Under the pieces are notes generated by a model. The model searched no databases. It saw only the letters and a list, made by a program, of their open reading frames with translations, and was not told where the DNA came from. 64,000 nt of DNA, from contig CAVVZJ010000014.1 in assembly GCA_963752755.1 (NCBI GenBank), positions 434,001 through 498,000 of the forward strand, in the 5' to 3' direction. Positions 9,293 through 19,229 of this stretch are shown one piece after another (positions within the stretch are counted from its first letter, which is position 1; each line of letters starts with the position of its first letter). This DNA comes from CAVVZJ01 sp963752755 (GTDB taxonomy: Bacteria > Planctomycetota > Planctomycetia > Isosphaerales > Isosphaeraceae). The position numbers were made by a program, and so were the translations under genes.

Positions 9293-9853
9293 ATGGGTAT
9301 CACCAACCGACTGTCCGCAGGGCGTGCATTTCCCCTCCAGATCGTCATCCTCCTCGGGATGGCATCCCTGTGCCTGACGCCGCGAGGAGTGTTCGCTCAA
9401 GAGCGTCTCAATCTGGAGGGCACCTACCGCAGAGGCTGGCAGGATGCCGGCGGCGATCGAATCCGATACTTCGCGGTTTCATATCGCGGGGCATTCGATC
9501 AGCGGGTGGCCAAGAGTGCCGCGCATCAGGCTGCCGAAAAACTCATCGAAGATGACACTACCCTCAGGGCCGGCCCCGCATACAATTACCCGGCACGAGG
9601 AGACAACATCCTGGTTATGGGTTGGGTCAACGAGTCACGAGGCAAATGGGGCTGGGTCGCCTCCAACCTCGCGATCGACGGCGACCTGCGGTACATGCAC
9701 ATGGACGGTGACGTCGATTACGCCCGCGGCGACCACTGGCAACATATACGAGATCAGTATCAGGGCACAAACTTCCAGACCGTGCATTATATGTTCGGCG
9801 ATCGCTCTAACCAGGGCGAGGACGTCAGGTGGAAGTTCTGGGCGCCGGAGTGA
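9293..9853 (+). CDS. Secreted hypothetical protein
   Basis: 186 residues, not recognised. ATG 9293 is chosen because AGGAGG lies six bases upstream (9281-9286) and the product then begins with a typical Sec signal peptide: basic start, hydrophobic core LQIVILLGMASLCL, cleavage near GVFA-QE. The mature part is rich in Tyr, Trp and Asp (RGDHWQHIRDQYQG, VRWKFWAPE) and has a possible SH3-like segment (TTLRAGPAYNYPARGDNILV, then WGWV). Such segments often bind cell-wall or peptide ligands. Codon use is less GC-extreme than that of its neighbours, hinting at a different history. It sits among REP hairpins. Confidence 0.65.
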   Translation: MGITNRLSAGRAFPLQIVILLGMASLCLTPRGVFAQERLNLEGTYRRGWQDAGGDRIRYFAVSYRGAFDQRVAKSAAHQAAEKLIEDDTTLRAGPAYNYPARGDNILVMGWVNESRGKWGWVASNLAIDGDLRYMHMDGDVDYARGDHWQHIRDQYQGTNFQTVHYMFGDRSNQGEDVRWKFWAPE

Positions 9854-9868
9854 TCCTCGCGGGTGGCC

Positions 9869-9888
9869 CGGACACGTCTTCGTGTTCG
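9869..9888. repeat. Hairpin CGGACACG-TCTT-CGTGTTCG
   Basis: The same arm family as the hairpin at 8737-8756, 16 bp after the stop of the secreted-protein gene. It may act as a transcript end or be a REP-like insertion. Confidence 0.6.
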
Positions 9889-9932
9889 GGTCGCGCGGGG
9901 TGGCACCGGCAACGTCAGCCGGGTAGAGGAGT

Positions 9933-9969
9933 GGTGGGTTGCGCCTCGCTCGCGCGAGGCTGACCCACC
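9933..9969. repeat. REP palindrome, copy 2
   Basis: Same 37-bp palindrome as copy 1. It is followed by CTACTCATTCCGGGGGCGGA, which is shared with copy 3, so the repeat unit is longer than the palindrome. Confidence 0.85.
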
Positions 9970-9973
9970 CTAC

Positions 9974-10432
9974 TCATTCCGGGGGCGGAGGGCGACACCG
10001 GAGGTGAGGGTGCCAGTTGCATGCCACGTCTTCGACGTGTGGCCGGGGCAGAGCGGACTTCGAGCGTGCCCAGGAGTGCCGAACACGGACCGGGGCACGC
10101 TCGAAGACTCGGCGGGGTGGCACCGGCAACGTCAGCACGACACAAACAATCGAATTACTTCTTGTGTGCCACGGGCTTTGCCAGTGCGTCGCTACCGACA
10201 GCCGGGTCGGGGGAGCTGCCTCGGATTCCCCGTGACGGGCCGACCAGTCGGCCAGATGCTTGCGAGCGGCGTCGAGAAACTCGGAGTCCTCGATCTGCCA
10301 GACGTGCTGGTCCCCGTCCTCGCGGGCCAGGAACGCGAGGTTCAGGACCAGTTGGCCGAAGCGATACTCCGGGCAGGCCGCGCTCAGTTCCTCGATGAGC
10401 TGGAGGAGTTCACGGCGGGTCGGGTCCATCAT
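9974..10432 (-). CDS. Small hypothetical protein, partner of the ParB-like gene; C-terminal readthrough into hairpins
   Basis: The first ~68 residues (MMDPTRRELLQLIEELSAAC, YRFGQLVLNLAFLAREDGDQ, WQIEDSEFLDAARKHLADW) form a compact helical protein that I believe recurs in planctomycete genomes next to the ParB-like gene. Its ATG overlaps the stop of that gene (ATGA at 10429-10432), so the two are translationally coupled. The remaining ~84 residues are translated repeat DNA, including the inverted repeats at 10023-10106 and REP tail sequence, so the native stop has probably been lost. Function unknown. Confidence 0.6.
   Translation of the reverse strand: MMDPTRRELLQLIEELSAACPEYRFGQLVLNLAFLAREDGDQHVWQIEDSEFLDAARKHLADWSARHGESEAAPPTRLSVATHWQSPWHTRSNSIVCVVLTLPVPPRRVFERAPVRVRHSWARSKSALPRPHVEDVACNWHPHLRCRPPPPE
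10023..10106. repeat. Two hairpins inside the readthrough C-terminus
   Basis: 10023-10043 folds as GCCACGTC-TTC-GACGTGTGGC. 10058-10106 has 13-14-bp arms (CTTCGAGCGTGCCC and GGGCACGCTCGAAG) around a 20-nt spacer. Both lie inside the minus-strand frame of 9974-10432. Confidence 0.7.
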
Positions 10433-10731
10433 GGCAGGGTGTCTCCGAGCTTGGGGTTTTGCCCAACCGGCCGCTTCAGTTCTCCCACGACTTCGACCCG
10501 GATCAACTGGCCGGATGCGAGCCTGGCAACCCGCGTGGCCCGGGTGACACCGTTGAAAATCACCAGGGCGCCATCCGAACCGCGATACACCCAGGGAGGC
10601 GGCATCCCGGCGGTGGAGGCCCCGAATCGGGCGATCTGGGTCTGAAGCTTGAACGGGTCGGCACCACTGGCCTGCGCAGGTCGTAGATGCAGCTCCCGAG
10701 GATCGACGTCAAGGAATTCGGGTTGCCGCAT
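10429..10731 (-). CDS. ParB/Srx-like small protein
   Basis: 100 residues. Start MRQPEFLDVDPRELHLRPAQ, then DPFKLQTQIARFG and NGVTRATRVARLASGQLIRV. The order LDVDPREL ... hydrophobic strand ... GVTRATRVA resembles the N-terminal nucleotide-binding fold of ParB/sulfiredoxin proteins, where the last block is the conserved G-x-x-R. It is too short for DNA segregation and no parA is near. It overlaps its partner by 4 bp (ATGA). Nuclease or regulatory activity cannot be judged from the sequence. Confidence 0.6.
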   Translation of the reverse strand: MRQPEFLDVDPRELHLRPAQASGADPFKLQTQIARFGASTAGMPPPWVYRGSDGALVIFNGVTRATRVARLASGQLIRVEVVGELKRPVGQNPKLGDTLP

Positions 10732-10884
10732 GCCGATTCATTTTACCGCCGAGCGTCGGCGGAGCAACCTTCGCTTCGAGTGGCTGGATGGAATCGATCT
10801 TCGGCACCCGCCGCCACTCCCTCCGACCGGCGTGTGATACCGCGATCGGGATGGCTGAACGTGCTAAAGAGCGTAAAGAGGAGT

Positions 10885-10921
10885 GGTGGGTTGCGCCTCG
10901 CTCGCGCGAGGCTGACCCACC
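10885..10921. repeat. REP palindrome, copy 3 (3' flank of RAYT)
   Basis: Identical to copy 2, including the downstream CTACTCATTCCGG tail. It lies 5 bp past the RAYT stop. Confidence 0.88.
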
Positions 10922-10925
10922 CTAC

Positions 10926-11475
10926 TCATTCCGGGGGCGGAGTTCGTGGGGGTTGCGGCGTCGTGGCGCCCCAGTCGGCGGGATAACGACCGAGCCGGAC
11001 GTAACGGTGGTAGCTCGACCAGGGCCAATCGCCGGGTCGCGTGACCAGGCCGTGCTTGATCGGGTTAAAGTGGATGTAATCAACGTGGCGTTCCAGGTCC
11101 TCCTCATCCCGGATGAGGTGCTCCCAGTAGCGGCGTTGCCAGATGCCGCGTTCGCCCCGTGCCAACCGCGACGGGGATCGGGACCGCTCGTCGCCGCCGG
11201 CCGCGAGCCAGTGTTCCGTGAACGCGGCCTTGATCCATTTCCAGCGCCGATCGAAGCGATCGTCCCCGTAGGGGGAGGGACCAGAGGCAATGCAGATGGT
11301 CGCGCAGCAGGACGATCGCGACCGTCTCGAAGGGGTATTTCCGCCGCACTCGACGCATCGACTGGCCCAGCCAGTGGGCCGGCTCGGGATCTCGGAAGAG
11401 CGCAGCACGTCCCTCGGTGACGACCGTGAAGAAGTAGGTCCCTCCCGGCACGAACCAGCGACGATATTCGGACAT
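10926..11475 (-). CDS. REP-associated tyrosine transposase (RAYT), one frameshift
   Basis: A Y1/TnpA-like single-strand DNA transposase. The frame from ATG 11475 gives MSEYRRWFVPGGTYFFTVVT and the HUH-type metal-binding HLH in LLRDHLHCLWSLP. One base indel near 11270, in a C-rich stretch, moves to a frame with DDRFDRRWKWIKAAFTEHWL, YWEHLIRDEEDLERHVDYIH and FNPIKHGLVTRPGDWPWSSY; the Tyr before IHFNP is the expected nucleophile. Total is about 182 residues, typical for RAYTs. REP palindromes sit 40 bp upstream and 5 bp downstream, the usual arrangement in which the RAYT mobilises or processes REPs. Confidence 0.85.
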
Positions 11476-11514
11476 GGCCGTACTTTCGATGCGTCCTCAC
11501 ATGAGAGCCTCCGT

Positions 11515-11551
11515 GGTGGGTTGCGCCTCGCTGGCGCGAGGCTGACCCACC
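11515..11551. repeat. REP palindrome, copy 4 (5' flank of RAYT, 3' of M16 gene)
   Basis: Same palindrome with one change in the loop region (CTGGCG for CTCGCG). It lies 40 bp before the RAYT start and 12 bp past the M16 stop. Confidence 0.85.
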
Positions 11552-11563
11552 CTACTTCTTCTT

Positions 11564-14433
<2,870 letters not shown>

Positions 14434-14458
14434 CAGCCAGGCCGGCCTTGTTGGCGTT

Positions 14459-16523
14459 TCATCGGTTCGCGGGCCTCCGTTCGGTTCGTGGCGAATCCGG
14501 TTGAGGAGTCCCCGATTCTAACGCCTTGTGACTCGCGGGCGACAAACTCGCGTCGGCTGGCTGGATCAGCGGCGGCGGAGCGATCGGAAGGGGCGCGGAA
14601 GCCGGCTCCAGGTTTGGCCTTCGCGAATCCGGGTATAATTCTCCCGATTCGCCGCGGATCTCCAGCTCCGGCAAGGCGCGACGGAGGCGTTCCAGGCCGG
14701 CGTCGGTCACCTTTGTGAACGTCAGGTCGAGCCGGCTGAGGGTCTTCAAGCCCTCCAGACTCACGAGGCCGGCGTCGGTCACCTTCGTCGAGGCGACGCG
14801 GAGCGTGCGGAGCCGGGTCAGCCTGCGCAGTTGGGCCAGGCCGGAGTCGCCCACGCGGGTGTCGGAAAGATCCAGTTCCTCAAGGTCGATCAGACCCGCC
14901 AGTTGGGCCAGGCCAGCGTCGGTGATCCGGGTGCCGTCCAGGGAGAGTTCCCGAAGGTGGACCAGATCCTTGAGGTGAGCGAGGCCCGCATCGCTGACCG
15001 AACGGCTGGGGCGGAGCGTCTCCAGCGCGTAAAGCCGGGCGACGTGGGCGAGTCCCTCGTCGTCCAGATTCAGGTCGACGAGGCCGCTCATCCTCGCGAG
15101 GGCATCGAGGTCCGTGGACCCGGAGACCGCCCCGACCTTCTTGAGAAAGGCGAGGTCGTCCTCCGACGGACCGGGCATCGCGCGGCTGGTCCGTCGGATC
15201 AGGTCCGCGGACTGGTCGAGGATCTCGGCCAGCCTCTCATGGCCGGGTTCCTGACGGGCCTGTCTGGCGAGCCTCTTCCATCGATTCCAGTGCCGCAAAC
15301 CCTTGCGGTCCTCGGCGTGGTCCTGGTCGCTCCCGGCCAGCAGGGAACGAGCCGCAACCACGAGGAGATCACGAGCGCCGAGGAGCCTTGCCTGAATGTC
15401 CATCGCCTGTCGGATCAGGCAGTCGGCGTCGTCGAACCAGCCGGCATCGAGTGCGAGATCAATCCGCAGTGAGAGGACTCCCGAGGTCTCCTCGCTCGCG
15501 GGGCCGGAGGTCTTCGCGAAAAGCTCTTGCGCCCCCACCAGCCGGCGCTCGGCCTCGGCGTAGTCCTTCCGGAATGCCGCGCTCACGGCCAGCATCATGA
15601 GGACCGTGGCTTCCTTCTCGCCAGCCGCCCCCTTCGCCGCTGCCGGGAGCGCGAGCCAACGCACCAGGTACGGCTCCGCTCGCGTTGGCTCTTCCACCTG
15701 GATGAAGAGCCGGCCCAGGTTCAACAACGATTCGGCGATGTCCGGGTCATCCGGCTGGAGCACCTTCTCGCGGATCGCCAGCGACCTCCCGTAGGCGGCC
15801 TCCGCCTTCTTGCGATGCTGTTGAGAATCCGTCTGTCGCTCCGGTTGGCCTCGGAACTCGGCCTCGATCGCCTCCAGGTCGAAGGGGGAAACCTGGATCG
15901 CGTGGAGGTCGCCCAGGTCGTCGAGCAGGTCGGCCAGCTTCGGGCTCTCCGGCCCGAACGCCTTCTCGCGGATCGCCACGGCCCGGGCCAGCTCGGCCTC
16001 GGCCGCGTCGAACTCCTCGCGGCGGAGCTGCCAGAATGCCAATGCGTGCAAGGCCCGGGCGATCTCCGGGTCGTCCGGACCCCGGCTCGTTTCGAGGATC
16101 GAAACCGCCCGCCGGAGCGTCGGCCCGGCATCGTCGCCTGGTCTGTCCGCCGGGAGCGTTTGCAGGAGCCCCAGCCGGAGGAGCGTCCCGGCCACGTCCG
16201 GATGCTCCGGCCCCTGCCCTCTCGCGGATCGCCAGGGCACGACGCAGCAACCGCTCCGCCTCGTCGTAGCGCTTCTGCGTCCGACCCATGTAAAACACGG
16301 CCAGCCGTTCGAGCGCTTCCGCCCGCCTCGGGTCGCCCTCGCCGAGCTGTTCGGCGTCGTTCACGACCGCGATCAGCAAGGCTTCGGCCGCGGCGTGCGC
16401 TCCCGCCTCCTCCGCCTTCGCGGCGGCCTCGACCTTCCGCTTCCAGCCCTCGGGTTCCTCGGCCGGTTCCTGCCAGGCAGCCACGACCGCCGCCAGCATT
16501 GCGAATGCCTTGAGGCTCAGCAT
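14459..16523 (-). CDS. Secreted TPR and leucine-rich-repeat protein, one frameshift
   Basis: Starts MLSLKAFAMLAAVVAAWQEP, a signal peptide. TPR-like helices follow (EALERLAVFYMGRTQKRYDE, AERLLRRALAIRE; then ATLLRLGLLQTLP and AEAELARAVAIREKAFG). The frame shifts once near 16215, inside a GAGGGCAGGGGCCGG stretch. The C-terminal ~200 residues are about seven LRRs of the form L..L..L..L.L..T.ITDAGL..L, an LRR class common in planctomycetes. TPR and LRR parts bind proteins, so this is probably a scaffold or recognition protein outside the cytoplasm. The M16 peptidase gene follows after 25 bp and is probably co-transcribed. Confidence 0.72.
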
Positions 16524-16870
16524 GGGGTCGCTCCATCGCCCTGAGTTCGCGGGATGTCAGAAGGGCATGCGCCGATTTTGGGGGGACGGTGCGAACTGTA
16601 GCCAACCACGCAAGCTCTGTCGATGCCGCCGGTCCGCGACGTTGTGGCTTGCCCCACAATCCGGGCCGTGGGTATACGCGGAAATGTTGATATATCAGAA
16701 CGCGATGCGGTTGCCGCGCTGGACCCGCGGGCCAACGGAGGTAAAATGAAGAAGGAACCGCTGCCGGAAGACGGTCCTCATCCGACCCGCAGCCGTCGTC
16801 CCGGGCCATCGGCCGACCGCGACACGCGACTCCTTCTCCCGTCCCCGAGCCAGCCGCTGGAGGCCCGTCG
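16524..16870. other. 347-bp divergent intergenic region
   Basis: It separates the minus-strand TPR-LRR gene from the plus-strand DUF493 gene. It contains an AT-richer patch (TTGATATATCAGAA near 16690) that could hold promoters. No gene is supported. Confidence 0.4.
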
Positions 16871-17158
16871 ATGACTGAATCCATGCCGCCGGAAGACCTG
16901 TTGCAAGCGGTTCACCAGTTCCCCGGAAGCTACCGGATCAAGGCGATCGGCGCCTCGGAGAACGATTTCGAGCGGCGAGTCGTGGCGGCGGCGGCCGAGG
17001 AGCTGGCCACGCCGGGCGAGGTGGACCATTCGGTCCGCCTGACCCGCGGCGGCCGGCACATGGCCGTCACGCTGGATATCACCGTGCAGACGCCCGCGCA
17101 GGTGCTGGCGATCTACGCCAGGCTCCGGCAGGTCGAGGGCCTGGCGCTGCTGCTCTGA
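16871..17158 (+). CDS. DUF493 (YbeD-like) protein
   Basis: 95 residues. DLLQAVHQFPGSYRIKAIGA followed by FERRVVAAAA and ending VLAIYARLRQVEGLALLL matches the small alpha/beta DUF493/YbeD family, which resembles the regulatory domain of ACT-like proteins. Function is not known. ATG 16871 is the only sensible start. The next gene begins 165 bp downstream. Confidence 0.75.
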   Translation: MTESMPPEDLLQAVHQFPGSYRIKAIGASENDFERRVVAAAAEELATPGEVDHSVRLTRGGRHMAVTLDITVQTPAQVLAIYARLRQVEGLALLL

Positions 17159-17323
17159 GCCGGAGACCCCGCCGGGCCGGGTTGGGCGAGGCGGTCGGGG
17201 CTCTGTTGACCGGCTTTCGCGGAGGGGCGTACACTGAACCCGTCGGGAGAGCCCCGGCGCCCGCGGTCGGACGGACGGCCAGACGGGACGGGAACCGACG
17301 GTACGGATGAGAAGCGGCCCCCG

Positions 17324-18469
17324 ATGACCGATGCCGAGCGAACCGTGACCGCGCCGGAACGGATCGAGCTGTCGCGGGCCGACGACCTGCGCGACGTGGT
17401 CCATCGCGCCGTGGCCTGCCTGGCCCAGGGCGGCGTGGTCGGCCTGCCGACCGAGACGACCTACATCCTGGCCGCCAGCGCCCTGCAACCCGCCGCCGTG
17501 ACCCGGCTCCATCGGCTCGCCGGCAGCGACGAGGCCGACGGCCCGCTCGCCCTCGGCATCGGCTCGCCGGGGGCGGTCGCCGACTGGGTCCCCGGCCTTT
17601 CGGGCGTCGGCCGGCGCCTGGCCCGCCGGGCCTGGCCGGGGCCGGTGACGCTGGTCTTCCGCGACATGGTCGGGCGGGGCCTGGTCAGTCGCCTGCCGGC
17701 GGAGGTCCGGCAGCTCGTGGCGCCGGACGACGCGATCGGCCTGCGGTTGCCGGCGCATGACGTCGTGCAGGAGATCCTCCGACGGACGCCCGGCCCGCTC
17801 GTCTTCGCCCCCGCCCCGCGCGGCGGTCAAGCCGCGACATCGCACACCGCCGAACCCCTGGCGACGCTCGAAGGGCTCGACATGCTCCTCGACGACGGGC
17901 CTGGACACCCGGCCGCCTCGTCCACCGTCGTCGCCATCGAGGGCGACTCCTGGCGCGTCGTTCGACCCGGGCCGGTCTCCGAGGCCGACCTGACCCGGAT
18001 GGCCGGGACCTTGATCCTGTTCGTCTGCACGGGCAACACCTGTCGGAGCCCGATGGCCGAGGCGTTGTGCAAGGTCAAGCTCGCGGGACGGCGCGGCTGC
18101 TCGCTGGAAGACCTGGAATCGCGGGGTTATGTCGTCCTCTCAGCCGGCCTGGCTGCCGGCCCCGGCGCCCGCGCCGCCGCCGACGCCGCCGAGATCATCG
18201 CCTCCCGGGGTGGTTCGCTCGCCTCCCACGCCAGCCGACCGGTCACGCCCCAGCTCATCGACCAGGCCGACTGGATCATCCCGATGACCCGCGACCACCG
18301 CGACGCCATCCTCGACTACCACCCCGAGGCCACCCCCCGCGTCCGCCTGCTCGACCCCTCCGGCCGCGACATCGACGACCCCATCGGCTGCGGCCGCGAC
18401 GTCTATCGCCGCACCGCCGAGGCGATCGACAAGCACCTCGATCACCTGCTCGACGCCATCGGGGTCTGA
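17324..18469 (+). CDS. Fusion: YrdC/Sua5-like domain and low-molecular-weight phosphotyrosine phosphatase
   Basis: 381 residues. Residues ~15-220 are a YrdC/Sua5-type domain (GGVVGLPTETTY, RAWPGPVTLVF, VGLR-like AIGLRLPAH), the fold that makes threonylcarbamoyl-AMP for tRNA t6A. Two hallmarks are altered: the usual YGLG is YILA, and the KxR..KPL block reads GSDEADGPLALGI, so TC-AMP synthesis is doubtful. Residues ~228-381 are a low-molecular-weight tyrosine phosphatase/ArsC-like domain with P-loop CTGNTCRSP (C235) and a late Asp-Pro (LLDPSGRDIDDP). Substrate could be phosphotyrosine, phosphoarginine or arsenate. The last 82 codons are duplicated at 8278-8525. Confidence 0.8.
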   Translation: MTDAERTVTAPERIELSRADDLRDVVHRAVACLAQGGVVGLPTETTYILAASALQPAAVTRLHRLAGSDEADGPLALGIGSPGAVADWVPGLSGVGRRLARRAWPGPVTLVFRDMVGRGLVSRLPAEVRQLVAPDDAIGLRLPAHDVVQEILRRTPGPLVFAPAPRGGQAATSHTAEPLATLEGLDMLLDDGPGHPAASSTVVAIEGDSWRVVRPGPVSEADLTRMAGTLILFVCTGNTCRSPMAEALCKVKLAGRRGCSLEDLESRGYVVLSAGLAAGPGARAAADAAEIIASRGGSLASHASRPVTPQLIDQADWIIPMTRDHRDAILDYHPEATPRVRLLDPSGRDIDDPIGCGRDVYRRTAEAIDKHLDHLLDAIGV

Positions 18470-18674
18470 TACGGGATCGCCCCGATCACTCCTCATTCGG
18501 GGGTGGCACGCCCGGAGGCTTCGACGGGCGTGGGGAAGGCTTGCTCACGCCCGTCGAAGCCTCCGGGCGTGCCACCCGGGAAAGACCACTGTTCCAGGCG
18601 ATTCCGTAGGAATCCGGCCTCCGCGCTTTCCCCGAGCGCCGAAGGTCAGGGGTCGACCTTCCTACAATGAACTA
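18222..18674. repeat. Copy B of the ~453-bp inverted duplication (parent copy)
   Basis: Inverted relative to 8074-8525 and about 9.7 kb away. It contains the 3' end of the phosphatase gene, the hairpin at 18502-18576 and a tail ending near CTACAATGAACTA. Because the complete gene is here, this is the likely source copy. Confidence 0.9.
18502..18576. repeat. BIME-like double palindrome after the phosphatase gene
   Basis: About 31-bp arms (starting GGTGGCACGCCCGGAGGC, ending GCCTCCGGGCGTGCCACC) around a 13-nt spacer, 33 bp after the stop codon. It also occurs inverted within copy A (about 8171-8245). It may end transcription of the fusion gene. Confidence 0.75.
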
Positions 18675-18764
18675 TTGACAGTCAGAAAAGTAGGCTCGTA
18701 ACCATTCCGCCGATCGCAGGACCGATTGCCGCAATCGTAGGGTGCGAACACCCTCGAAGGGTTC

Positions 18765-18932
18765 TGGTCATTGCTGCGGTCGTGGATCCGCCCCCACCGG
18801 GGTATCCCCCAGGAGAGCCTACCGCTGTACCTGGGGTTCTTCGAGTTCGTTCACAACGTCCGGGCTCGCGGCAAGGCGCTCCTCGGAGCCCTAATCGGAC
18901 AACTGCTGGCACCACCCTGCAATCCATCTTGA
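18765..18932 (+). pseudogene. 3' remnant of a DDE-type transposase
   Basis: A 55-codon frame ending in TGA at 18932 reads RSWIRPHRGIPQESLPLYLG then FFEFVHNVRARGKALLGALI. I recognise this as the C-terminal end of an insertion-sequence transposase, possibly of an ISXO2/IS1595-like type; the family name is from memory and uncertain. There is no start and no catalytic part. A terminal-repeat-like sequence lies 57 bp downstream (18989-19006), consistent with the right end of an IS. Confidence 0.55.
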
Positions 18933-18988
18933 GCCTCAAGAATTTGCAGCAAGAAATAGCATGTGCTCACGCATATCAGGCGAGGCAT

Positions 18989-19006
18989 CGTAACGGAGTA
19001 GTATTA
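18989..19006. repeat. Terminal repeat CGTAACGGAGTAGTATTA, solo end
   Basis: It matches 18 of 18 bases of the inverted left end of the MITE at 34204 (reverse complement), and 17 of 18 of its right end. Placed just past the transposase remnant, it is probably that IS's right terminal inverted repeat. No matching left end was found between 18475 and 18765. Confidence 0.65.
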
Positions 19007-19111
19007 AGGCATGGCCCGGTTCCCCGACCACGACCCTCCCACCGACGGGCCTCATCGGGGCCGGACCCGCTTGCCCCGGAGTCGCCCCGGAGAATCTTGA
19101 GCAAAATCTTC

Positions 19112-19126
19112 AGAAAAGGTGATAAT
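19112..19126 (+). repeat. Shared 15-mer AGAAAAGGTGATAAT upstream of the NALKHGL gene
   Basis: The same 15 bases occur at 45505-45519, each followed 16-19 bp later by GATAG. At 45505 it precedes the CGCCGAACGAACTTCAA repeat by about 140 bp. Here it lies about 100 bp upstream of the 19230 gene, which has that same second repeat near its 3' end. Confidence 0.6.
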
Positions 19127-19229
19127 TCTTCGCCGCCGCCGCGATAGTGAAGGGGATGGCGCGCCGAAGTCCGTCGCGCCGGGTCCATCCACGACGCTGA
19201 TCCACCTCCACGAACGCGAGGGCCCCACC

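Noticed and set aside
18675..19150. A complete IS element around the transposase remnant
   Set aside because: Only the last 55 codons and one terminal repeat are present; no left end was found.
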